Virus record (IMG/VR): IMGVR_UViG_3300033146_003479
Location: 62,001 to 126,000 of that record
Reading direction: 5' to 3' (one strand)
From: a virus
DNA length: 64,000 bases
Shown here one piece after another: positions 42,909-50,373 of the stretch. A program made the position numbers and the translations under genes. How positions within the stretch are numbered: the stretch's first letter is position 1; each line of letters starts with the position of its first letter. The notes under the pieces were generated by a model that had not been told where the DNA came from, made no database searches, and worked only from the letters and a program-made list of their open reading frames with translations.

Positions 42909-43952
42909 TTATCTTCTCTTACCTATAGAATTCTCATCAATATCTAAAACTAGTGTGCCTCCAGTTTCTTCTTGATTATTCGTAATCGTTAGTTTGACAA
43001 ATCTGGTATTTGCAGGAACATTTAGAGGTATAACAGGAGACATTGCTCCATCAATTAACAGTTCTCTAGGTTCAAATTCACTAACATTGCCAGTAACAGT
43101 TTCGACAGTGTCTGAATAGTATTCATAATTATTTTTATCTAACTTATCGTCTTTAGAAAACCATTTAGCAACTTTATCATCATAGAAGAATCCATAGTAT
43201 TCGGGAAGTATGTTGACTTGAGTATTATTAGGATAATCCCAATTCGCATAAATCATAATATTTTCAGTTCTAATTCCTCGAACTTCAAAAAATACATCAT
43301 AAATATCAATTGTACCGCTTCCAGATTTTTGAGATTGAATGATTTGAACAACTTCATTCCAAGTCCACTCAGTAGTGAAAGACGTGGGAAAAGAATCGAA
43401 GGCTATCCCATGAGTACTAGGATCAGTCACATTAAAATCAGCAATCTGAATAGTTTGAGTGGCGATATCAATATTGATAATTTTACGATAAGTTAAGTTA
43501 TCAATAGTTTCAGGAATTGGAGCATAATTGATATAATTTCCAACAGAAATATCTTGAATATCTACATTATCATCATATTCTAACATTATTGGGAAAACAC
43601 CGTCAGCAGAAATTCGTCTTATTTGTCCTTGAGTTGCTGAATGGAATTCGACATTTTCGATTGGAAAAGCATTCCAATGTTCAGAATCATTTAGTTGCAA
43701 TGTGAAGGTATCTCCAACTCCCACAGGAGCAAGAACCTCTCTCCCTTTACATTGAGGAGCAATATGTCTACCTGAATAAATAAAATCTCCAGAGGATATA
43801 GATGTGCTGTCTCCACCTTCCACTTCTAATATGACAGGAGTCACATCATCAGCAGTTATTCTTTTAATTCTAGGAATTAATCCTTTGGATGGTCGTTGAA
43901 TTCGTGTGCCATCCTTTGGGAATCGAATTGTATTTTTTGTCTTTATTTGCAT
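42909..43952 (-). CDS. Putative structural protein, 347 aa
   Basis: I place the start at 43952, where ACGGAGG precedes an ATG; an upstream in-frame start at 43973 lacks a ribosome site. The N-terminus MQIKTKNTIRFPKDGTRIQR leads to two similar segments with IKRITADDVTPVILEVE and IRRISADGVFPIMLEYDDNV, suggesting an internal duplication of an OB- or barrel-like domain. The C-terminal part is beta-rich (ENIMIYANWDYPNNTQVN). It may be a baseplate or fibre-connector protein. It is divergent from gp14 across a palindromic promoter region. Confidence 0.7.
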   Translation of the reverse strand: MQIKTKNTIRFPKDGTRIQRPSKGLIPRIKRITADDVTPVILEVEGGDSTSISSGDFIYSGRHIAPQCKGREVLAPVGVGDTFTLQLNDSEHWNAFPIENVEFHSATQGQIRRISADGVFPIMLEYDDNVDIQDISVGNYINYAPIPETIDNLTYRKIINIDIATQTIQIADFNVTDPSTHGIAFDSFPTSFTTEWTWNEVVQIIQSQKSGSGTIDIYDVFFEVRGIRTENIMIYANWDYPNNTQVNILPEYYGFFYDDKVAKWFSKDDKLDKNNYEYYSDTVETVTGNVSEFEPRELLIDGAMSPVIPLNVPANTRFVKLTITNNQEETGGTLVLDIDENSIGKRR

Positions 43953-43970
43953 AGCAACCTCCGTAAAAAT

Positions 43971-43978
43971 CATAAATA
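43971..43978 (+). promoter_or_regulatory. Late promoter CATAAATA for gp14
   Basis: CATAAATA 39 bp before the gp14 start. It is the left half of a palindrome AAATCATAAATA/TATTTATGATTT (43967-44000). Confidence 0.5.
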
Positions 43979-43988
43979 GTTATAATGT

Positions 43989-43996
43989 TATTTATG
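43989..43996 (-). promoter_or_regulatory. Opposed late promoter CATAAATA for the 347-aa gene
   Basis: Minus-strand CATAAATA, the right half of the same palindrome, 37 bp before the start at 43952. The two boxes face each other, so their early transcripts would overlap. Confidence 0.5.
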
Positions 43997-44016
43997 ATTT
44001 TAGGTGGAAAAATATA

Positions 44017-44727
44017 ATGTCATTTAATTGGTATAAACATAGAGATACACAAAAGACCTATCGTGGATTAAACTCAGAAGTTATTGAATTATTTGGAATT
44101 CCAATTCGTTATATGCCTAAAACAACTTCTGAGAAATCAGAATTTGGAAATGATCCCAATAATAATAGCGGATTTGGCATTGACTCTCCAATGAAAAGTA
44201 ATACTGAATGGAATCAATTATATGGTGAGGATCCGTTAATAGCATATAATAATGCTATTAGAATGAAGGGTATGTTAGAGAATTATGATTTCTATGAGGG
44301 AACACATCAAATATTCAATAAATTTGGATTTTCAATGTCGGATGAGATAACATTAACATTTGAAATTGAAACCTTTAGGAATATTATGGATATGAATTCC
44401 ATTCCATATAATCGACCAGAAGAAGGTGACTTAATTGCATTTGAGTTAGCAGAAGCCAAAAATAATAAATTTCAATTATTCGAAATTAATTACGTTAATG
44501 AGTCCTTTTCATATTTTTCTTTTGGACAACTTTCGATATTTAAAGTTCGATGTAAAGTGTTTCAATATTCTATGGAAAAAATTGAAACTGGAGAGGAGAA
44601 GATTGATCAAATCAAAAATATTAATCCAGCAACTATGATTGGAGATAACGATATGATCGAGAAAGAATCCAATAAAGTGACGAATTATCATCCTAATGAT
44701 CCATTTAAAGATATATTTGATGATTAA
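44017..44727 (+). CDS. 14: gp14-like neck protein
   Basis: A 236-aa protein matching the T4 gp14 head-completion (neck) family, which with gp13 closes the filled head and links it to the tail. The diagnostic order is ELFGIPIRYMPKT near residue 23, then a FYEGTHQIFNKFGFSMSDEI segment, ETFRNIMD, RPEEGDLIAFELAEAKNNKF and LFEINYVNESFSYFSFGQLS, ending with FQYSMEKIETGEEKID. I start at ATG 44017 after TAGGTGGA. It stands alone between minus-strand fibre genes and has its own late promoter. A terminator follows its stop immediately. Confidence 0.88.
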   Translation: MSFNWYKHRDTQKTYRGLNSEVIELFGIPIRYMPKTTSEKSEFGNDPNNNSGFGIDSPMKSNTEWNQLYGEDPLIAYNNAIRMKGMLENYDFYEGTHQIFNKFGFSMSDEITLTFEIETFRNIMDMNSIPYNRPEEGDLIAFELAEAKNNKFQLFEINYVNESFSYFSFGQLSIFKVRCKVFQYSMEKIETGEEKIDQIKNINPATMIGDNDMIEKESNKVTNYHPNDPFKDIFDD

Positions 44728-44753
44728 TTGAGAACTCCGAAGAGTTCTCAATT
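44726..44753. terminator. Bidirectional terminator between gp14 and convergent fibre gene
   Basis: Perfect 12-bp stem AATTGAGAACTC/GAGTTCTCAATT with loop CGAA on the plus strand and the stable cUUCGg loop on the minus strand. It starts at the gp14 stop and lies 7 bp past the convergent fibre gene's stop. Confidence 0.85.
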
Positions 44754-44760
44754 GAAGAAG

Positions 44761-46350
44761 TTAAATTAGATGTCTAGTAACTCTAACTGTAGTGTAATTA
44801 TTTGTTGACGCCGTTCCTCTTAATCTAACAATGTTAGTATCTATATCTACCAAAAAAGAAAAATCAGAAGTATCTCCTATGTCTGATGTGGATGTCTCGA
44901 AAAATTCAACAGCATTGGTGGAACTATTGATTGCTGTCATAATAGTTCCGGCTCTTCGATTGTTTCCATATCCAACAACATAATCCCATCTTACAGCATC
45001 TGCAATAGTATCGCCAAAAGAATCAATTGTTTCGGTTGTTGCATTGATTGTAGTAGTATATGAATTTATAGTTCCATCAATATATGCGTTGCTCTGAACT
45101 TCTAACATATTGCTCACTAAAATATCTCCAGAGGAGTTGGTAATATGATTAGCAGTGGCGGTTCCGACTTTTACGACTCCATTGACTGCGAGTTGATTAG
45201 AAGCAAATGTCAAATTTGTACTATCCTCAACATCTGATCCACTTTCAAACAAAATTCTACCAACATGATATGAATTAATCGTATCTGAAAGTCCTAGAAA
45301 ATTCGATGTCGCATTGCTAACTGAAGTTTTTACCCAAGTTGTTCCATTAAATGTCCAACGTTGATCTTCACAGAGAGTTCCCTCTTCGATCCAAACAGTA
45401 TGCCCATCTTGAGGATCATCTGCTCCAGTTCCATCTTGTTCGACAACATATGATGAACCATCATATGAATATATTCTTCCATTGACAGCACCACTCTGAC
45501 AAGCAACTACTAATACTCTATCTCCACTCACAATGGTCAATCCATCAACAGATGTCCCAAGAGCCGCTCCTGCATCATTAAATAATGCTCTAACTGGAGG
45601 ACGATAAGATATGCCATTTTGAGTAATATTATCAACATAAGTTTTAATAGCCTTTTGAGTAGGTAAAATACTATCAGATGATCCTAAACTAGTATTAGTG
45701 CTGATAGTATATATCCACTCAGGACTAGTTCCGTTAGATGATAAAATTTGTCCACTTGTTCCAGAATCCAAAGAAGTTAATGCTGATGTTCCATTTCCAA
45801 CTAATATATGTCCAGAAGCAACTGAAGTGAGTCCTGTTCCGCCTTGTGCTACAGGAACAGTTCCACTCACTCTACTAAACGGTAATGTCCCGCTAATATG
45901 AGTAAATGTTAATGCTGTCCATGCAGGAGTTGTACCGTTGGATAGAAGAACTGTATTTGCTCCGCCAATCGAAAGTGTAGATAAAGAATTGGCTGAATCT
46001 GAATATAAAATATCACCTGCTGTATATGAGGCAATACCTGTTCCACCTCTAGTTTCGATTAAAGTTCCTGTCCAAGTTAAAGTATGAGTTGTTCCTGATG
46101 ATACTATGGTAACATTTGTATCATCTACGAACGTTTGGATGTCCACCGTAAGTCCGTTTAATCTTGATAATCCACCAGAAATCCCGATGTTTTCCCAATC
46201 TGCCCCGTCATTTGAAAGTTGCCAAGCATTAGTTGCAGAATTATATCTCAATCCTGGTTCATTGGTATCTCCATTGAATGCGAGAATATTAATATTCTCA
46301 TTAGTTCCTCTACCGATTTTTAAGTCGGATTGTCTTGCTATAAAAGCCAT
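44761..46350 (-). CDS. Tail fibre protein, 529 aa
   Basis: Begins MAFIARQSDLKIGRGTNENI, followed by an early display-type segment (PGLRYNSATNAWQLSNDGAD). Residues about 85-180 are Gly/Thr-rich repeats common in phage fibre shafts (GGTGIASYTAGDILYSDSAN, VAQGGTGLTSVASGHILVGN). An adaptor module (PVRALFNDAGAALGTSVDGL, SGDRVLVVACQSGAVNGRIY) lies near 250-340. The C-terminal about 95 residues (ETIDSFGDTIADAVRWDYVV to VRVTRHLI) are shared with the next gene (46371) upstream on the minus strand. Probably a receptor-binding fibre. Confidence 0.8.
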   Translation of the reverse strand: MAFIARQSDLKIGRGTNENINILAFNGDTNEPGLRYNSATNAWQLSNDGADWENIGISGGLSRLNGLTVDIQTFVDDTNVTIVSSGTTHTLTWTGTLIETRGGTGIASYTAGDILYSDSANSLSTLSIGGANTVLLSNGTTPAWTALTFTHISGTLPFSRVSGTVPVAQGGTGLTSVASGHILVGNGTSALTSLDSGTSGQILSSNGTSPEWIYTISTNTSLGSSDSILPTQKAIKTYVDNITQNGISYRPPVRALFNDAGAALGTSVDGLTIVSGDRVLVVACQSGAVNGRIYSYDGSSYVVEQDGTGADDPQDGHTVWIEEGTLCEDQRWTFNGTTWVKTSVSNATSNFLGLSDTINSYHVGRILFESGSDVEDSTNLTFASNQLAVNGVVKVGTATANHITNSSGDILVSNMLEVQSNAYIDGTINSYTTTINATTETIDSFGDTIADAVRWDYVVGYGNNRRAGTIMTAINSSTNAVEFFETSTSDIGDTSDFSFLVDIDTNIVRLRGTASTNNYTTVRVTRHLI

Positions 46351-46370
46351 AGTTAATCTCCGTTAATGTA

Positions 46371-47210
46371 TTATAAAAAATTCCGTGTCACTCTAATTGT
46401 CGAGTAATTGTTAGTGCAAGTTGCTCTTAATCTAATAACATTATTGTCATTGATTATCGAAAAAGAAAAATCACTTGTGGATCCGATATCTGAACTAGAT
46501 GTTGTATATATTCTAACATCACTAGTTGCTTCATTCCAAACAGCATATATGTTACCTGCTCTAAAATCAGATCCTGTACTTATTACATAGTCCCATCGAG
46601 CAGCCATAGCACTAGTGTCATCGAAACTATCTATTGTGATATTTGATTGATTATTTATACTAGTGCTTATTATATTGGAAGATGAACTAGCAGTGCTAAT
46701 CATTTCTCCAACATATCTATATATTGTTATTGTTAAATTTGTCCAACTCATATTGCTCGGAGTACTTGCGGGATCAAATCTAATTATACCATTAGCGTAA
46801 TCAATTTGATATTGTCCGAGTGTTAATGCTATTGGACTCCCATCGTTAAATATGGTTGCGGCATAACCATTTCCATATTTTTGTGGAGTTAAAAAGTTTT
46901 TTTGTCGTGTTGAATTGGTATCTCCAGGAGTTAAGAAAACTCCATATCCTTGACCATTACTTGAAGGTAACATATCTATAGAATAATTCGTAAGTTTTTC
47001 AATAATTGTAGGATTATTAGTAACATTTAAATCGGCAGATGTACTAGTTGATGCGAATGGAACATTTTCGCCAAAAATATCATTATGATCTAATTGAGGT
47101 CTCCAGGAGTATAATTCTTCAAAATAATTTTTATCGTTGGAGGTTGAAGAGACACTTAGTCCCTGCTTTCCAACATTATCTAAAACTGTAGTATTCGATA
47201 GTTTCGCCAT
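46371..47210 (-). CDS. Short fibre: family-A N-terminus joined to cap of the 529-aa fibre
   Basis: At 279 aa it is the shortest family-A member. Residues 1-172 match family A (MAKLSNTTVLDNVGKQGLSV, SNDKNYFEE, FLTPQKYGNGYAATI, YANGIIRFDPAS, YRYVGEM) and the last about 95 residues (TIDSFDDTSAMAARWDYVIS to IRVTRNFL) match the C-terminus of the 529-aa fibre. It therefore looks like a natural recombinant, or a minimal two-module fibre. It lies 20 bp upstream of the 529-aa gene and has a late box at 47242. Confidence 0.8.
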   Translation of the reverse strand: MAKLSNTTVLDNVGKQGLSVSSTSNDKNYFEELYSWRPQLDHNDIFGENVPFASTSTSADLNVTNNPTIIEKLTNYSIDMLPSSNGQGYGVFLTPGDTNSTRQKNFLTPQKYGNGYAATIFNDGSPIALTLGQYQIDYANGIIRFDPASTPSNMSWTNLTITIYRYVGEMISTASSSSNIISTSINNQSNITIDSFDDTSAMAARWDYVISTGSDFRAGNIYAVWNEATSDVRIYTTSSSDIGSTSDFSFSIINDNNVIRLRATCTNNYSTIRVTRNFL

Positions 47211-47241
47211 AATTCATGTTCTCTAATAATTTATTATTAAT

Positions 47242-47249
47242 TATTTATC
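47242..47249 (-). promoter_or_regulatory. Late promoter GATAAATA
   Basis: Minus-strand GATAAATA, 32 bp before the 279-aa fibre start and just after a terminator for the upstream gene. Confidence 0.45.
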
Positions 47250-47256
47250 ATTTAAG

Positions 47257-47278
47257 TAGGTGAGATTTCTCTCACCTA
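47257..47278 (-). terminator. Terminator after the 919-aa fibre
   Basis: TAGGTGAGA/TCTCACCTA, a 9-bp stem with a 4-base loop, 6 bp past the fibre stop on the minus strand. The T-run is short (CTTAAAT). Confidence 0.65.
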
Positions 47279-47284
47279 ATTATA

Positions 47285-50044
47285 TTACCAATTTGATATT
47301 CCAAATCCTTCAGTTAATGCCCCACTCTGAGAGTTCGAAGCGTATGTTATTCTTATGAATAGATATCGACTTACAGAAGTATCGCTTGAATATGTTCCAA
47401 GAGTAAACTCAACAGAACCATCGATACTAGGAGAATGACTTCCTGGATTAATTCTACAACCTTCTTCAGAATCTATTTCATAACAAGTCCATGTTATGCC
47501 ACCATCAACAGTTGTTCCGCCAACTGTTGTTCCCCAAGTCGGTTCAGTTCCCGCTGAACTGCCAGCATCAACTGTTACTTTATATTTATATCCATTAGCA
47601 ACTGTAGGTACTACCCACTCGTCAAGGGAATAATCAGTATTTAATGTCCAAACGTCATCTACAAATCTAGCATTATCAGTGAATGATCCTAAAGAATAAT
47701 CAGAATTCAATGAAATCCAATCCGTTTTTGTAGGAACTTTGATGTCAATTTTAACGTTACCTGAACTTAAATCTGCATCAGTAATTCCCGGTAAGTCAAT
47801 GATTCCATTTGAATTATCAATTGTTCCTTGAAAAATTCTATGATAATCGTAAACAGTTCCTGCGGCTAATCCTGAGTAATCAGGTCCTATAGGTAAACGA
47901 CCCGATGAATAATCAACACTTGGATGGGCTAAACATTTTTTCGTTGCAGAATCTTCGTCATAAACTTGAAGTTCATTTGCAAGAGTTGATAGAGAAGTAG
48001 TTCCAGTCCAATTTCCTGTCGCAGACACAGGAACAGTGTCGAAGTTTGATGTTCTTGGGAATCTATAATTTTCATCGACGAAATATTCATCAGTCGTAGT
48101 TGATTCAGCATTCACACTCATTATGGAAATGCCAGAACTAGCACTAGTGTCAGCAGTATATGAACCGTAAGGATCTCTTGGAGTAGCAGTAACTTGAACA
48201 TCATTTTCTTCTTGTCCAGCGGGAACAACAAATTCATAATCAGTAATAGTCATAGTTTCAGAAATATCGGGAGGAGTTGAAACTCCAGTGACTGATCCGT
48301 CAGTATATGAAATGTTTGCTGATGCTACTCCAGGGAATCCTGAAAGAACTACAGGAGCATTTGATGCATGATATACATTATTAAAAGCATTTGAAACTAC
48401 TAAATCATAATCAAAAGTTGAACCAGTATCATAATATGAAATTCCAGATACGCTTTTGACAACAGGAGTATCAATAGTTAAATTAGATGCTGTAACACTT
48501 GGATTAGCACCAGCATCAGTATCATAAAACAATTCATATGTAGATGAAGTTTCGCCATCTCGACTAACAACAATTGTATTATATCCTTGTCTCCACAATG
48601 CAGGATCAGTCACATTAATTGTACATGACCCTTTTTGATAACCATCTGCTTCTATATTTTGAGTCCAATTAACAGAATTTAATGTCAAGTTACCGTATCC
48701 ACTGGCTGTTCCTGTGAAGTTCACAACACCATTTGTAACAGCATCTCCTGCTCCAGTTACATCATAATCAGCCATAACTTGACTTCCTGCACGATTACTT
48801 TCGTTGAAATTTGCGGCTAAATCTAAATTGGCAATCACTGTTCCATTTAAAGTTACTGAAAGAATTCCAACGCTAGCACTTCTAAATGATGTTGCTGTTG
48901 ATGAGAAAGTATTAGATGTGGGTATCCCTGTTGAACGAGTGATATAATTAATACTAGTTCCTGCTGGATCACCACTCTTATAGTTTATGTTGGATGTAGA
49001 AATTCTACCAGAGTATTCGGTGATTGTGTTATTGATATCTATAGTATCAGGAGCATCTGGAGCGTGAAGATATGCAGTAGTTCCGTCGATGAAAACGTTG
49101 TCTGAATCTCCAGGACAAAGAACAATATCTGTAATATTTGTTCCTTCTGGATTTCCATCAGATTCTCTAACAGTTAATGATGAGTTTGAAGTTGCTACCC
49201 ATGCAGTACCATTAAACGTAAATGTTTTATCTGCTGAAGTGTCACCTTCAGTTACTATTAATTTATCACCATCTTGAGGAGAACCATCTTCTTCTTGACC
49301 ATCTTCAACTAATGTCCAAGATGTCGCTACATTGTCCCAAACGTATTTTCTATTATTTTCTAAGGCATTCGTTAGTGCAGAAAAAAGAACTATGTCATCG
49401 GACACTAAAGTTACACCATCAATTACGGGATCAGCAGACCATCCACTCAACACTGTTGATGATTCATCTAACACTCTAACTGGTAATCTCCAACTATCTG
49501 AGATAGAATTAGAACTAATAACATTCGATAACATGCTGCCAGTATATCTATAAACAGTTACAGTTAATGGAGTTGACCATCCTTCGTCCGATGGAGTATT
49601 ACCTTCGTTGAATCTCATAATACCATTATGATAATCCATTTGATATGACCCAGCGGTCAATGCGATAGTTGTTCCTGCACTATCTTTAAGAATGAATGCG
49701 TAGCCATTTCCATATTTCTGAGGAGTTAAGAAGTGAGTTAATCTCACACTTGATGTGTTACCTGGAGTAGCATAACATGAGTATCCTTGACCATTACTTG
49801 CGGGAATTTCGTCTAATTGATAATCTGTAAGTTTAGTGATTATAGCAAAATTTGTTGCATTAGCATCGGCTTCAGTGGAGTTAGATGCCGTAGGCACAGT
49901 TTCACCAAAAATATCTGATGAATCTAACTGAGAGGACCATTGAAAACTTTCCTCGAAATAATTTTTATTATTGGTTGTACTTAGTACACCCAACGACATC
50001 TTATTCGTAATGTCTTGAATCGTAGTACTATTTAACTTCGCCAT
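47285..50044 (-). CDS. Tail fibre, family-A paralogue of the 920-aa fibre, 919 aa
   Basis: Same architecture as the 38215 gene: family-A N-terminus (MAKLNSTTIQDITNKMSLGV), adaptor module (DSWRLPVRVLDESSTVLSGW, DGVTLVSDDIVLFSAL, GDKLIVTEGDTSADKTF) and the large C-terminal module with STLANELQVYDED, YHRIFQGTIDNSNGIIDLPG and TWTCYEIDSEEGCRIN. Differences concentrate in the adaptor and middle regions (for example SISDSWRLP versus GTSDDSWRQP), whereas the C-terminal DNA is nearly identical. Its ATG overlaps the stop of the 104-aa gene by one base, so they are coupled. Confidence 0.82.
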   Translation of the reverse strand: MAKLNSTTIQDITNKMSLGVLSTTNNKNYFEESFQWSSQLDSSDIFGETVPTASNSTEADANATNFAIITKLTDYQLDEIPASNGQGYSCYATPGNTSSVRLTHFLTPQKYGNGYAFILKDSAGTTIALTAGSYQMDYHNGIMRFNEGNTPSDEGWSTPLTVTVYRYTGSMLSNVISSNSISDSWRLPVRVLDESSTVLSGWSADPVIDGVTLVSDDIVLFSALTNALENNRKYVWDNVATSWTLVEDGQEEDGSPQDGDKLIVTEGDTSADKTFTFNGTAWVATSNSSLTVRESDGNPEGTNITDIVLCPGDSDNVFIDGTTAYLHAPDAPDTIDINNTITEYSGRISTSNINYKSGDPAGTSINYITRSTGIPTSNTFSSTATSFRSASVGILSVTLNGTVIANLDLAANFNESNRAGSQVMADYDVTGAGDAVTNGVVNFTGTASGYGNLTLNSVNWTQNIEADGYQKGSCTINVTDPALWRQGYNTIVVSRDGETSSTYELFYDTDAGANPSVTASNLTIDTPVVKSVSGISYYDTGSTFDYDLVVSNAFNNVYHASNAPVVLSGFPGVASANISYTDGSVTGVSTPPDISETMTITDYEFVVPAGQEENDVQVTATPRDPYGSYTADTSASSGISIMSVNAESTTTDEYFVDENYRFPRTSNFDTVPVSATGNWTGTTSLSTLANELQVYDEDSATKKCLAHPSVDYSSGRLPIGPDYSGLAAGTVYDYHRIFQGTIDNSNGIIDLPGITDADLSSGNVKIDIKVPTKTDWISLNSDYSLGSFTDNARFVDDVWTLNTDYSLDEWVVPTVANGYKYKVTVDAGSSAGTEPTWGTTVGGTTVDGGITWTCYEIDSEEGCRINPGSHSPSIDGSVEFTLGTYSSDTSVSRYLFIRITYASNSQSGALTEGFGISNW

Positions 50045-50358
50045 TATTTAATCCCCCTAATTAATCGTTTTAATTGAGAAACAATTCGTTTCAAATCTTG
50101 GAATTTCATAATTTTACCTGTAGCAAAAAAGTCATTTACTTTTATTGATAGTAAAAACATATTGTTTTTCTGTTTGATATATGCAAATTTGTTTGTAAAA
50201 ACGTCTGCTTTATCGTTCTCCTTCCTAAGAGCAAGAATAGTTTGCTCTTTCAATGCTTCAGCATCTTCTAGTGTTAGCATTATAATTTCACTAGAAATCC
50301 CATTCTCTTCGAAGATAATACCAATTTTATCATCATGTGTTAAAAATTTTAAATCCAT
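50044..50358 (-). CDS. Hypothetical protein, 104 aa
   Basis: A small basic mixed alpha/beta protein (LDLKF-type start MDLKFLTHDDKIGIIFEENG, then helices DAEALKEQTILALRKENDKA and LKRIVSQLKRLIRGIK). It shares one base with the start of the 919-aa fibre (TAATG) and lies 15 bp after the 890-aa fibre. Position between fibres and coupling suggest a fibre chaperone or assembly factor, but no family is recognised. Confidence 0.65.
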   Translation of the reverse strand: MDLKFLTHDDKIGIIFEENGISSEIIMLTLEDAEALKEQTILALRKENDKADVFTNKFAYIKQKNNMFLLSIKVNDFFATGKIMKFQDLKRIVSQLKRLIRGIK

Positions 50359-50373
50359 AGAACATCTCCTTCT

